A stretch of 64,000 nt of DNA, taken from assembly GCF_033898525.1 (NCBI RefSeq), contig NZ_JAXAFJ010000002.1, positions 434,001 through 498,000 on the forward strand. Reading direction: 5' to 3'. The notes under the pieces are model-generated. The model saw only the letters and a program-made list of their open reading frames with translations, was not told the DNA's origin and did not search any database. Below, in pieces: positions 32,854-42,145 of this stretch (position 1 is its first letter; the number at the start of each line of letters is the position of its first letter). The position numbers were made by a program, and so were the translations under genes. The DNA is from Flaviflagellibacter rhizophilus (lineage in GTDB: Bacteria; Pseudomonadota; Alphaproteobacteria; Rhizobiales; Methylopilaceae).

Positions 32854-33101
32854 TGAGTGGCGTCCTCAAGCGCTCCATCGAGATCGCCGGCCATCGCACC
32901 AGCATCACGCTTGAGAACGACTTCTGGGCGGCATTGCGGGAAATCGCCGAAGAAAAGCAAATGACGCTGCGCGCTCTGGTGGCCGAGATCGACGCCGGTC
33001 GCGGCGAGAACAACCTGTCCTCCGCCATCCGCCTTCACGTCCTCACCCACTACCGCACGCGCTCTTCCGACCTCCTGAACAGGTCGAACGGCAGCACCTG
33101 A
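32853..33101 (+). CDS. Ribbon-helix-helix domain protein
   Basis: An 82-residue predicted DNA-binding protein of the RHH_4 type: VLKRSIEIAGHRTSITLENDFWAALREIAEEKQMTLRALVAEIDAGR, where the short strand RTSITLE and two helices form the fold, followed by LSSAIRLHVLTHYR. It is translationally coupled to DUF4169. Its last 52 bases overlap the 3' end of the convergent AsmA-family gene. Likely a small regulator; target unknown. Confidence 0.85.
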   Translation: MSGVLKRSIEIAGHRTSITLENDFWAALREIAEEKQMTLRALVAEIDAGRGENNLSSAIRLHVLTHYRTRSSDLLNRSNGST

Positions 33102-36100
33102 CGACGCACGGGCGCGGGAGCAGCTTGCGGCGGCGGCGCCGGTGCGGGCGGCGGCCGCAGATCGACAGGCGGGGGCAGTTCGCCGAGCGGCACCTGCCCC
33201 GTGCTTTCCGTGATAGCACGGATGCGGGCTTCTTCGGCCTCCCGGCGCGCACGCTCGCGCTTGTCCCTCTCCATCTTCTCCACCCGGCGCATTTCGCGGT
33301 CCAGCGCCTGGACAGTCAGGAAGCTTGTGAGGGTGGTGGTGTCGATCACACGCTGTGGCGCCGCAATGGGACCGGAGAATAACAGGACCGCCTGTGGAGC
33401 CGACGCGCCGGGGATGGCTTCCGCACCGGCGGGCCGCAGCGTCAGTTCCGCGGCGAGGCCACCCCGCACAAGGTCCAGTTCCGCCGAGGCGGTCCCGGTG
33501 GCAGACGGCGACGCAATCGCGGCGTTCGACACCCGCAGCACGCCGGACGCCATGGTGAAGGCGCTTGTGAGATCGGCCGCCTGAAGGTCCCCGAGGCCAA
33601 GTTCATGTGCGAAACGCTGGGCCACGTCCTGCGCATCCGGCGGAGTCGTTTGGGCCTGGACCTGCTGCGTCACCCGCTGGAACGCGCCTGCGTCCACTCC
33701 CTTGAGCCGGGCATTGCGCAGTTCGAATGTGCCGCTGCCGGTCAGCCCGCTGGCCATGGCCGCGAGCGTCCGCCCGCTGCCAACCGCGTCGGCGGTCACG
33801 TCCAGCACGCCGGACGCCACGGGGCTGCCGCGCGAGGTCCAGACCAGTCCTGCCAGCGCCGCATCCTTCAATGTGCCGCGCACGGAGATGGAGGCATCCT
33901 GCCCCGCTTTGCGCACCGTGAGTTCGCCCGCGATCGAGCCGCCGGCGAGAACGCCCGAGACATCCTGCAGCACGAACTCGTTCGGCGTGACCGCCAGCGT
34001 CAGCGCCGCACGGCCGGCGACATATCCCGCCGGAAGGCCAAGAGCATCGCTGCTGATCCTCAGCTTGGCCTTCAGCCCGCTGAGAAGCCCCGTCTCGATC
34101 GTGCCGGTGGGCCAGGAAACGTCGGCAGCAGCGACCGCTACGGGCCCGAGGGCAACCCCGAGCAGTTCCGGCAGGCTTATCGAGGCGATTTTCACATCGC
34201 CAGTCAGGCCTTGCGATGGTCCGTAGGCCACGGTGCCCGAAACCGGCCTCCCGGCCACGAAGCCGGTCATGCCCGATGCCGTAAGCACTGAAGCGTCGCG
34301 GCGCAAAGTGCCGGTCAGAGTGACGGGGATGGCCGGGAGCTCGAGAGGCTGCAGCCGCCCCAGCAGCACGCCCAGCCGCCCGGCATCCTCCATCTGGGCT
34401 TCGGCCCGTCCGTTCAGAACGAAGTCATCTCCCAGCACGCCACGGAATTGCGCGCGGCCGCCGATTGCCTCCAGATCGCCCTCTGCCGAGAGTCCAGAGG
34501 TGCCCCGCACAAGGCTTGTGCGCAAGGCACCGCGCCCTTCCGGCTCAACCCCCGCTACGGGAAGCCCGATCTGCTGGAGAAGGCGGGTCGCGTCCCGGGA
34601 GCTCGCGGTCAGTTGCATGTCCTGCAGCGAGGCAAGCGAGAGGCCGGATCGTAGCCGCAGGTCGAAATCGCTGCCGGCCAGGGTTCCGGAAGCCGTGCCC
34701 TCGAACACCCCGCCATCGCGCGACGTCACGTCCAGGGCGAGCTTGGCCGGCACCAGCACGTCCATGCGCGTGGCAAGCCGGTCGGTCAGCGCCGCCGGCA
34801 CGGCCAGCGCGCGCATCATCCGGGTCACGCCATCGAGCGAGCGCGCATCGAGCTGCGCCTTCAGATTGCCGCCTGCGGTAGCGCCGAATCCAACGCGTCC
34901 CGCCGCTTCCAGTCGCGCGCCACCGAGGTTACCTGCGACGAACCTGCGAATATCGGCACCGTTGCCATCGAGGCGGAGATCGGCGTCGAGATCGCGGGTC
35001 TCCACGCCGGCAAAGGTCAGCTGGCCGACTTTCGCCGTCAGGTCCAGGCGCAGCATGCCGCCGGCCGACTCCTCGACCCAGCGCGCAAACCGCTTCACCT
35101 CCAGGGCGTCGAGATCGAGCTGGTCGCTCTTCAGCTGGGCCTTCAGGGACGCCTCGCCATCGTCGTCTTGCGACCAGCTGAACGCGCCATCCGCAGCCAT
35201 GCCGTCGAGCGCCAGCCGCATCTTGTCGACCGAGAAAGCTCCGGGGCGAGCCTGAAGCTGCCCGGCGATCGCCACTTTCCGGACGCCCAGATCCGGGCGC
35301 GCCCCGCCGGTTTCCGCTCCGCGCAGCCAACGCACCAGACTGGGCATGTTGGGCGCGTCCACCGAAAGCGAGCCGGTGTAGCTCGGTGCCGACCATGCGT
35401 TCACGGCGAGGACACCGCGGCTCGCCGCCAACGCACCGCCAGGAAGCTTCATGTCCAGCGAGCGCACCGCCCATCCCTCACTCGCGGAGGCAAGTTCGAG
35501 CTGGGCGCCCGACACCACGTCGCCGCCGAGGATGACCGAATCGATTGCCACCGACGCTTCGACGGGGAAGCTCAGCTCCGGCGGTTCCGGAAGCGTGTCG
35601 AAATAGGCTGCAAGCGCCTCGTGGGGCGGCAGAGCCGGTGCATCCTCGGGACGCATCAGCGCGCGATCCAGGTCGAACTGCTTCGCCGTGAGATCGAGCC
35701 GTGCGCCGGGCTGTGCTCCGAAGCGCCATTCGCCGCTGCCGACCAGCCGCAAGCCCCGGCCCTCGGGCCCATACAGAAGATCGAGCCCGCGCGCGCCGAC
35801 GCGACGGGCATCGGCTTCCACTTGTCCCGAGACGCGCCAGACGGTCGCCGCCTCGCCACCAGCCGGCGCCGCCGTGAACCTGCCGCTCAGCACCGGAAGG
35901 CCATCGGCGATCTTCAGCGAGCCATCGACGTCCAGATCGGGCACAGCCGGCGAGCGGAGAGCCAGCGTGATGCGGCCGGCACCCTGGTCGAACCCGCCGG
36001 TGGACAGGCGTAGCGTGAACGGCGTCTCGTCCTTGAGCCCCGTAGCCTCCATCTTCAGCGGCCCGCGCAGGCTGTCCGCCTGCCCCGTCACCAGCAGGTC

Positions 36101-36586
36101 CCGCAGGTTTATCTCGCGCTTCGCCGCCATATCCGTCAGCAGCAGGCGCGCGTCGCGCACCTCGAAGCTCTCCAGGGAAACGCGGTCCAGATCCTCGCGC
36201 GCCGCCATCGCAGCACGAGCCGGCAGAATGGGGCGTCCCTCGGCATCGAGGTCGAGCCGCGCATCGACGCCGGCCACGGACAGGCGTGTCACGCGGTATT
36301 GCCCGCTCATCAACGGCGCGAGCGCCAGGTCCAGCGTGAAGCTGCGCGCATCCAGAAGCGGCCGTGCATCCTCGCCCACCCGCACATCGCCGAAGCTGAT
36401 GCGGGGGCTCGGCAGCAGGCGGGCATCCACCTCGCCGCGCACCTTCACCGGCACGCCGGCAAGCCGCGAGGCCTGCTCCTCGAAGCTGCTGCGGTAGTGC
36501 GTCCAGTCGACGAAGAACGGCCCGACAAGCGCGGCGATCAGGGCCACGACAAGAGCAATTCCAAGACCGGTCAAGGTGGAGTTCAA
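33050..36586 (-). CDS. AsmA-family protein
   Basis: Very large envelope protein, 1178 residues, with one N-terminal membrane helix (about 7-27) and a periplasmic body. The N-terminus DWTHYRSSFEEQASRLAGVPVKVRGEVDARLLPSPRISFGDVRVG is the AsmA signature; the C-terminal AsmA_2-like region begins near 850. AsmA-like proteins form long beta-groove bridges linked to lipid transport between inner and outer membranes. The last 70 residues are charged then Pro/Ala-rich, probably disordered. It ends inside the convergent RHH gene. Monocistronic; exact lipid role inferred from family. Confidence 0.88.
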   Translation of the reverse strand: MNSTLTGLGIALVVALIAALVGPFFVDWTHYRSSFEEQASRLAGVPVKVRGEVDARLLPSPRISFGDVRVGEDARPLLDARSFTLDLALAPLMSGQYRVTRLSVAGVDARLDLDAEGRPILPARAAMAAREDLDRVSLESFEVRDARLLLTDMAAKREINLRDLLVTGQADSLRGPLKMEATGLKDETPFTLRLSTGGFDQGAGRITLALRSPAVPDLDVDGSLKIADGLPVLSGRFTAAPAGGEAATVWRVSGQVEADARRVGARGLDLLYGPEGRGLRLVGSGEWRFGAQPGARLDLTAKQFDLDRALMRPEDAPALPPHEALAAYFDTLPEPPELSFPVEASVAIDSVILGGDVVSGAQLELASASEGWAVRSLDMKLPGGALAASRGVLAVNAWSAPSYTGSLSVDAPNMPSLVRWLRGAETGGARPDLGVRKVAIAGQLQARPGAFSVDKMRLALDGMAADGAFSWSQDDDGEASLKAQLKSDQLDLDALEVKRFARWVEESAGGMLRLDLTAKVGQLTFAGVETRDLDADLRLDGNGADIRRFVAGNLGGARLEAAGRVGFGATAGGNLKAQLDARSLDGVTRMMRALAVPAALTDRLATRMDVLVPAKLALDVTSRDGGVFEGTASGTLAGSDFDLRLRSGLSLASLQDMQLTASSRDATRLLQQIGLPVAGVEPEGRGALRTSLVRGTSGLSAEGDLEAIGGRAQFRGVLGDDFVLNGRAEAQMEDAGRLGVLLGRLQPLELPAIPVTLTGTLRRDASVLTASGMTGFVAGRPVSGTVAYGPSQGLTGDVKIASISLPELLGVALGPVAVAAADVSWPTGTIETGLLSGLKAKLRISSDALGLPAGYVAGRAALTLAVTPNEFVLQDVSGVLAGGSIAGELTVRKAGQDASISVRGTLKDAALAGLVWTSRGSPVASGVLDVTADAVGSGRTLAAMASGLTGSGTFELRNARLKGVDAGAFQRVTQQVQAQTTPPDAQDVAQRFAHELGLGDLQAADLTSAFTMASGVLRVSNAAIASPSATGTASAELDLVRGGLAAELTLRPAGAEAIPGASAPQAVLLFSGPIAAPQRVIDTTTLTSFLTVQALDREMRRVEKMERDKRERARREAEEARIRAITESTGQVPLGELPPPVDLRPPPAPAPPPQAAPAPVRRQVLPFDLFRRSEERVR

Positions 36587-36668
36587 AGGGTCGGCACCCG
36601 CATCCTGTTGCGCATCCGGCGCGGCCCCTCCTTATCATGCTGATCGGACGGGGAGAACGCCGCGACGC

Positions 36669-37295
36669 TCACCGGCGCAGAGACTGCACGCCATCCACAA
36701 GCGATTTGATGCCGAACGCCACGAAAAGTGCGCCAGTGATGCGGGTGATGGTGCGGTGGTGCCGCTCCACGACGCGGCGCACGGGGCCGAGCCCGGCCAT
36801 CCACAACAGCAAGCCGTAGGCCAGGACGAAGCCCGCAATGGCCGCCGCCATGAAGCCCGGTGCGTCACCCCATGTCAGGTCGGCCGCGAACGGCGAGGTC
36901 AGCGCCGTGAACATGGCCACCGCGACCGGGTAGGCCTTCGGGTTGGTAAGGCCGAAGACAAGCCCCGTCCTCACCGGGTTGCGCGCGCCCACCGCCTGCG
37001 AAGGTCCGTCTCCCGGCTGGCGCAGCGCCTTGACGCCCAGCCAGATCAGGTAGAGCCCGCACGCAATGCCGAGCACGTCGAACAGCCCCTGCCCCAGCTG
37101 GCTCACGCCGACGATGGCGAGGATGGCCAGCGAGCACCACAGCGTGTCGCCCAGCAGATGCGCTCCGATGAAGCGCGCGCCGTGCTGCCGGCCGGCCAAA
37201 GCCGTCAGTGTGAACAGAGCAAGCACCGCCGGTCCCGGCGAGAGGCCGTAGACGAAGCCGGCGGAGAACGAGGCGGTCAGGGCTTGCGAGGTCAT
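36669..37295 (-). CDS. LysE/RhtB-family exporter
   Basis: Inner-membrane amino-acid or metabolite exporter, 208 residues with about six membrane helices. The family motif FSAGFVYGLSPGPAVLALFTLTALAGRQHGARFIGAHLLGDTLW is at the N-terminus, and LVFGLTNPKAYPVAVAMF in the middle. ATG 37295 (MTSQALTASF) is chosen over one 33 bases upstream because homologues begin near this point; the ribosome site is weak. Substrate not deducible. Same strand as the AsmA gene and 82 bases upstream of it. Confidence 0.85.
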   Translation of the reverse strand: MTSQALTASFSAGFVYGLSPGPAVLALFTLTALAGRQHGARFIGAHLLGDTLWCSLAILAIVGVSQLGQGLFDVLGIACGLYLIWLGVKALRQPGDGPSQAVGARNPVRTGLVFGLTNPKAYPVAVAMFTALTSPFAADLTWGDAPGFMAAAIAGFVLAYGLLLWMAGLGPVRRVVERHHRTITRITGALFVAFGIKSLVDGVQSLRR

Positions 37296-37395
37296 CGGCG
37301 CACCGTGGAGAGCACCCCTGCTTAGCAAGCCCCGCAGCGCTTGTGCATCTTTTCACGCGCGATTGCGTTGTCAGCACGGCGCAGGGGGATCAGGC

Positions 37396-38223
37396 ATGAA
37401 GATGACAGGCAAGGCGGTCGAGCACATGGCTCGCTTCGGCTTCGCGGCACGCGGCGCGGTCTACGTCGTCATCGGCGCGCTTGCCTTGCTGGCGGCGTTC
37501 GGCTCCGGCGGGCAGACCACCGGCTCGAAGGGCGCGCTGCAGGAGGTGCTGACCCAGCCTTTCGGCACCTTCGTCCTCGGCCTCGTCGTGCTTGGGCTGT
37601 TCGCCTTCGCGCTGTGGCGGTTCATAGAGGCCACGCTGGATGCCGACGATCGTGGAAGCGACGCGAAGGGCCTCCTCGTGCGAGGCGTTCACATCCTCAG
37701 CGGCGTGGTCAACACCGGTCTTGCGCTCTCCGCGGCCGGACTGTTGATCGGCACCGCCAGTTCATCCGGCGAGGATGGCGGCACGCAGGACTGGACGGCC
37801 TGGCTGATGGAGCAGCCCTTCGGCCAGTGGCTTGTCGGCGCCGTCGGCCTGGGCATCGTGATCGCCGGTGGAGTGATGTTCTGGAACGCCGCGCGCTGCA
37901 ATTTCCTGAAGCGGCTGCGCTGCCCGGCCGCCCATGAAGGATGGATCAAGATCGTCGGTCGCGTGGGCTATGCCGCACGCGGCGTCACCTTCCTGCTGAT
38001 CGGCGGATTTCTGGTGATGGCGGCTATCTCGTTCGACTCCAGCGAGGCACATGGTCTCGGCGGGGTCTTGCGTGAACTGCAGCAGCAGCCTTATGGCTGG
38101 GCGCTTCTCGGGCTTGTCGCGGCGGGGCTGTTTGCATTCGGGGCCTTTGGCTTCGTGCAGGCGCGCTACCGCAAGATCGATGCGCCGGATGCCGGCGACG
38201 TGCCGGGCCTCGCGCGCGTCTGA
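37396..38223 (+). CDS. DUF1206 membrane protein
   Basis: Integral membrane protein of 275 residues with six predicted helices arranged as three repeated two-helix units. Each unit begins with ARxGFAARGAVYVVIG or VGYAARGVTFLLIG, a hallmark of DUF1206, and has LxxQPFGxxLLGLVxxGL. ATG 37396 follows GGGGGATCAGGC. No function is established for the family. Divergent from the LysE gene; the uvrD gene lies 93 bases downstream. Confidence 0.9.
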   Translation: MKMTGKAVEHMARFGFAARGAVYVVIGALALLAAFGSGGQTTGSKGALQEVLTQPFGTFVLGLVVLGLFAFALWRFIEATLDADDRGSDAKGLLVRGVHILSGVVNTGLALSAAGLLIGTASSSGEDGGTQDWTAWLMEQPFGQWLVGAVGLGIVIAGGVMFWNAARCNFLKRLRCPAAHEGWIKIVGRVGYAARGVTFLLIGGFLVMAAISFDSSEAHGLGGVLRELQQQPYGWALLGLVAAGLFAFGAFGFVQARYRKIDAPDAGDVPGLARV

Positions 38224-38316
38224 TCGTGCCCGCCTCGCAATTAGGCAGCCGAGATGCCATTTTGTTCACGGGAACGAATCGCTTCAGGCGGTGATCCCGC
38301 CGTGAGGTAAGCCCGT

Positions 38317-40704
38317 TTGGCCGAACAGAACCCGGTTCCGTTTTTCGATGAGGATGCTCCCCTGTTGAAGGAGGGCGGCATCGCCGCGCGCGCTCTCGCC
38401 GCATCGGGGCGTGGCGGCGTCGCCGATTACCTCTCCGGGCTGAACCCGGAACAGCGCGATGCCGTCGAGACGCTGGACGGGCCTCTTCTCGTGCTCGCCG
38501 GCGCCGGCACCGGCAAGACACGCGTCCTCACCACCCGCATTGCCCACATCCTCGCCAGCCGGCGCGCCCACCCTTCCGAAATCCTCGCCGTCACCTTCAC
38601 CAACAAGGCCGCGCGCGAGATGAAGATGCGCGTCGCCAACCTCGTTGGCGATGTCGCGGAAGGCATGCCCTGGCTTGGCACATTCCACTCCATCGGCACG
38701 CGCATCCTGCGCCGCCATGCAGAGCTAGCCGGCCTGAAGTCCAGCTTCACCATCCTCGACACCGACGACCAGATCCGCCTCATCAAGCAGATCCTGCAGG
38801 CCGAGAACATCGACGAGAAGCGCTGGCCCGCGCGCTCGCTGGCCTGGACCATCGACGGCTGGAAGAATCGCGGCCTTGGACCGGCCGAAATCCCGGCAGG
38901 CGAAGGCGCCTCCTTCGCCAACGGCAAGGGCGGAAAGCTCTACACGCTCTATCAGGAGCGGCTGAAGACGCTGAACGCCGCCGATTTCGGCGACCTGCTG
39001 CTGGAGCCGATCCGCATCTTCCGGGCGCATCCGGACGTGCTGGCCATCTACCACCACCGCTTCCGCTTCCTGCTCGTCGACGAGTACCAGGACACCAACG
39101 TCGCGCAATATCTGTGGCTGCGCCTGCTGGCACAGGGGCCGCAGAACCTGTGCTGCGTGGGCGACGACGACCAGTCGATCTATGGCTGGCGCGGCGCCGA
39201 GGTCGACAACATCCTGCGCTTCGACAAGGATTTCCCCGGCGCCAAGGTCATCCGGCTGGAGCGCAACTACCGCTCCGACGCCCACATCCTCGGCGCAGCC
39301 TCCCACCTCATCGCCCACAATGAAGGCCGTCTCGGCAAAACGCTGCGGCCGCAGGGTGCGGACGGCGAGCCCGTCACCGTCACCGGATCATGGGATTCGG
39401 GCGAGGAAGCCCGCTCCATCGGCGACGAGATCGAGAGCCTCGAGCGCAAGGGCGAGAGCCTCGACAGCATGGCCATCCTGATGCGCGCTTCCTTCCAGAT
39501 GCGAGAGTTCGAGGAGCGCTTCGTCACGCTCGGCCTCAACTACCGCGTCATCGGCGGCCCGCGTTTCTACGAGCGCGCGGAGATCCGTGACGCCCTCGCC
39601 TATCTGCGCTGCGTGAACTCGCCCTTCGACGGGCTGGCCTTCGAGCGCATCGTCAACACGCCCAAGCGCGGCCTGGGCGATGCCACCATCCAGACGCTGA
39701 ACCACATCGCCCGCTCCGCGAACGTGCCCCTGATGGAAGCCGCCCGCATGGCTTCGGACTCCGAGGAGCTGAAGCCGAAGCCGCGCCAGACGCTGCGCGA
39801 CCTCACCGGGTGCTTCCAGCGCTGGTCACGTCAGGCCGAGACGATGAAGCACACCGATCTCGCCGAGATGGTGCTGGATGAGTCGGGCTACACCGAGATG
39901 TGGCGGCAGGACCGCTCGCCCGATGCCGCTGGCCGGCTGGAAAACCTCAAGGAGCTGATCCGCTCCATGGACGGCTTCGAGAACCTTCAGGGCTTCCTCG
40001 AACATGTCTCGCTCGTCATGGATGTCGAGGGGCCGAACAACGGCGCCGCCGTAACGCTGATGACGCTGCACGGCGCCAAGGGGCTGGAATTCGACACCGT
40101 GTTCCTGCCCGGCTGGGAGGAAGGCCTGTTCCCCAGCCAGCGCTCCATGGACGAGAACGGCCGCGCCGGTCTGGAGGAGGAGCGCCGCCTCGCTTATGTC
40201 GGCATCACCCGCGCCCGCAAGCGCGCCAAGATCTACTTCGCCTCGAACCGTCGCATCCACGGCATGTGGCAGTCCTCCATCCCGTCGCGTTTTCTGGATG
40301 AACTGCCGGACGCCCATGTCGAGGTGAAGGAAGCGCCGGCCGCATTCTCCAATCGCGGATACGGCACCAGCCGCTTCGACCGCGTGGAGCCGTTCGGCTC
40401 CACCTACAACACGCCGGGGTGGCAGCGCGCGCAGGCACGCCGCGAAACCCATGCCGGCTTCGCCGAGCCGAAGCGCAGCGGCTTAAGCTCAGGCCCGGGC
40501 CGTCGTGGCGGGCCGATGGTGATCGAAGGCGAACTGGTCGCCACCTCGGACGCGAGCGCCGCGACCTACCGGACCGGCGAGCGCGTGTTCCACGACAAGT
40601 TCGGCTATGGCGACGTAATCGGCGTCGAAGGCAACAAGCTGACGGTGCAATTCGACAAGGCCGGCCAGAAGCGCGTCATCGACAGCTTCGTGAAGCGGGC
40701 TTAG
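38317..40704 (+). CDS. uvrD: UvrD/PcrA-type superfamily 1 DNA helicase
   Basis: 3'-5' DNA helicase acting in nucleotide-excision and mismatch repair and in removing stalled complexes. 795 residues. Walker A AGAGTGKT at 61-68, motif Ia TFTNKAAREMKMR, motif II LLVDEYQDTN, motif III GDDDQSIYGWRGA, motif IV LERNYRS, motif V TLHGAKGLEF and motif VI EERRLAYVGITRARK. A C-terminal Tudor-like module (GERVFHDKFGYGDVIGVEGNKLTVQFD) contacts RNA polymerase in relatives. The TTG start at 38317 is supported by GAGGTAAG upstream. UvrD and PcrA cannot be firmly separated by eye. Confidence 0.94.
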   Translation: MAEQNPVPFFDEDAPLLKEGGIAARALAASGRGGVADYLSGLNPEQRDAVETLDGPLLVLAGAGTGKTRVLTTRIAHILASRRAHPSEILAVTFTNKAAREMKMRVANLVGDVAEGMPWLGTFHSIGTRILRRHAELAGLKSSFTILDTDDQIRLIKQILQAENIDEKRWPARSLAWTIDGWKNRGLGPAEIPAGEGASFANGKGGKLYTLYQERLKTLNAADFGDLLLEPIRIFRAHPDVLAIYHHRFRFLLVDEYQDTNVAQYLWLRLLAQGPQNLCCVGDDDQSIYGWRGAEVDNILRFDKDFPGAKVIRLERNYRSDAHILGAASHLIAHNEGRLGKTLRPQGADGEPVTVTGSWDSGEEARSIGDEIESLERKGESLDSMAILMRASFQMREFEERFVTLGLNYRVIGGPRFYERAEIRDALAYLRCVNSPFDGLAFERIVNTPKRGLGDATIQTLNHIARSANVPLMEAARMASDSEELKPKPRQTLRDLTGCFQRWSRQAETMKHTDLAEMVLDESGYTEMWRQDRSPDAAGRLENLKELIRSMDGFENLQGFLEHVSLVMDVEGPNNGAAVTLMTLHGAKGLEFDTVFLPGWEEGLFPSQRSMDENGRAGLEEERRLAYVGITRARKRAKIYFASNRRIHGMWQSSIPSRFLDELPDAHVEVKEAPAAFSNRGYGTSRFDRVEPFGSTYNTPGWQRAQARRETHAGFAEPKRSGLSSGPGRRGGPMVIEGELVATSDASAATYRTGERVFHDKFGYGDVIGVEGNKLTVQFDKAGQKRVIDSFVKRA

Positions 40705-40705
40705 C

Positions 40706-40853
40706 GCGTCCCGGAAGCTCTCGGCGTTCCGGAAGGCGAAGCCTGTCCGGGACCCATACGCTGTGCCCCATCGCAGCTTGCCGCAACCTGCGCAGCCAAA
40801 TAACACAGGCGTAGCGTATGGGTCCCGGACAGCACTGCGTGCTTCCGGGACGC
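40706..40853. repeat. Nested inverted repeat element, copy A
   Basis: Outer arms GCGTCCCGGAAGC (40706-40718) and its exact complement at 40841-40853, plus an inner perfect 20-bp pair starting CTGTCCGGGACCC (40743-40762) with its complement at 40813-40832. It fills the uvrD-prmA gap. A related copy is at 56473-56596; they share CTGTCCGGGACCCATA and GCCCCATCGCAG. It looks like a REP/MITE-type intergenic palindrome without a coding region. Confidence 0.85.
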
Positions 40854-40901
40854 ACGTCGACCGCACTGATAAGTGCCCGCAACCCAACATCCGGACACCC
40901 C

Positions 40902-41780
40902 ATGCCCACCGCCGTCCTCCGCATCTTCGCGCCGCAGCAGCGTGCCGAGCACATAGCCCTCCTCGCGGAGGAGATGCTGACGCTGGACGACCTCTCCATC
41001 GTGGTGTCGGAAACCGAGCCGGACGATCCGATGTGGCGCGTCGACCTGTTCGCCGGCGTCAACATCGCGCCCAGCGATCTGGAAGCCGAGGTACGCGCGG
41101 TCCTGGCCGACGAGATCGACGGCTGCGAGACACGTGCCGAAGCCATTGAGGATGCGGATTGGGTGGCGCAGTCGCTCGCGGGCCTGGACCCGGTGCTCGC
41201 AGGCCGCTTCTTCGTCCATGGCGCGCATGATCGGGATCACGTGCCGGCGAATGCGGTGGGCATACAGGTCGAAGCGGCGCTGGCCTTCGGCACCGGCCAT
41301 CACGGCACGACGCGCGGTTGCCTGCTGGCGTTCGACCGGCTGCTGAAGCGCACGCGGCCGCAGCGCGTGCTGGATCTCGGCACCGGCACCGGCGTGCTGG
41401 GCATCGCAGCCGCCAAGGCGCTGCACATTCCGGTGCTGGCCAGCGACATCGACGCCATGTCGGTCGTGATCGCGCGCGAGAATGCAGCGCTGAACCGCGC
41501 GGGACAGGCCGTTCGGGTGCTGCACGCCAACGGCATGCAGGACCGTCACATCCAGACGGCGGCACCCTACGATCTTGTGTTTGCGAATATTCTGGCGGGG
41601 CCGCTGGTCGCGCTGGCACCGTCCATCGCGCGCGCGGTCATGCCGGGCGGCGTGGTCATCCTGTCGGGCCTGCTGACCCATCAGGAGCGTGCGGTCCGCG
41701 CGGCTTACCGCGCACAGGGACTGATCCCGGTTGGCCGGATCGTCCTCAACAACTGGGTGACGATGACGCTCGCGGCCTGA
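40902..41780 (+). CDS. prmA: Ribosomal protein L11 methyltransferase
   Basis: SAM-dependent methyltransferase that modifies ribosomal protein L11, 292 residues. The N-terminal L11-recognition domain (about 1-100) is followed by AFGTGHHGTTRGCLLAFD at 128-145, the SAM motif LDLGTGTGVLGIAAAK at 157-172, ASDID at 180-184 and FANILAGPLVALAP at 228-241. ATG 40902 is chosen because homologues begin near this point; the open frame extends 84 bases upstream into the repeat element. In prmA the usual TGHHGTT substrate loop is intact. Confidence 0.93.
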   Translation: MPTAVLRIFAPQQRAEHIALLAEEMLTLDDLSIVVSETEPDDPMWRVDLFAGVNIAPSDLEAEVRAVLADEIDGCETRAEAIEDADWVAQSLAGLDPVLAGRFFVHGAHDRDHVPANAVGIQVEAALAFGTGHHGTTRGCLLAFDRLLKRTRPQRVLDLGTGTGVLGIAAAKALHIPVLASDIDAMSVVIARENAALNRAGQAVRVLHANGMQDRHIQTAAPYDLVFANILAGPLVALAPSIARAVMPGGVVILSGLLTHQERAVRAAYRAQGLIPVGRIVLNNWVTMTLAA

Positions 41781-41809
41781 AGCCGCCGCGAGCTATTTTC
41801 GTAGAGCGA

Positions 41810-41947
41810 TCAGAGGCCGCGCAGCGAGAAGAAGGCGGCGTCGAAATCCTGCGAGGGGGCGCTGTAGCGGTTCAGGAACCCGAACAGGGTCTCGATGAAG
41901 CTGGGGCGAGCGATGAGGGCGCCAGAGGCGTAAGTCGTGGTGGCCAT
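41810..41947 (-). CDS. Uncharacterised small protein, 45 residues
   Basis: A short ORF in the gap between prmA and the aminopeptidase. It reads MATTTYASGALIARPSFIET to the middle, then LFGFLNRYSAPSQDFDAAFF, ending SLRGL. The ATG at 41947 has AAGGA 9 bases upstream. Composition is balanced with a central aromatic-rich helix-like part (SFIETLFGFLNRY) and no signal peptide. An AT-rich stretch with the palindrome TTGGTATACCAA lies 36 bases upstream, suitable for a promoter or operator. I know no family for it, but the ribosome site, clean start/stop and own regulatory region support translation. Confidence 0.55.
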   Translation of the reverse strand: MATTTYASGALIARPSFIETLFGFLNRYSAPSQDFDAAFFSLRGL

Positions 41948-41982
41948 TGTTCTTGATCCTTGCGGTTCTTGTGCGCTGGTAT

Positions 41983-41994
41983 TTGGTATACCAA
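41983..41994. promoter_or_regulatory. Perfect 12-bp palindrome, candidate operator
   Basis: TTGGTATACCAA, in an AT-rich stretch 36 bases upstream of the small minus-strand ORF. The shape resembles operators of GntR-type regulators, but no such regulator gene is nearby. Confidence 0.4.
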
Positions 41995-42145
41995 CTCGAT
42001 CAAGTTACCTCCGGGCGCGCCGTTTCGCCTCTGTCGAGTTTGCATGGCTGCCCATGCGGAGCAGCGGGATCACGGTCAACGGGCTATAATCAAAGACACA
42101 GGGGAGCCTCTTCCTCTGGCCGCGTGCCGCACCTAGTCTGCAGCC

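Noticed and set aside
38264..38275. GTTCACGGGAAC upstream of uvrD as an SOS box
   Set aside because: The alphaproteobacterial LexA box is a direct repeat GTTC-N7-GTTC; this is an inverted pair with 4-base spacing, so the match is not supported.
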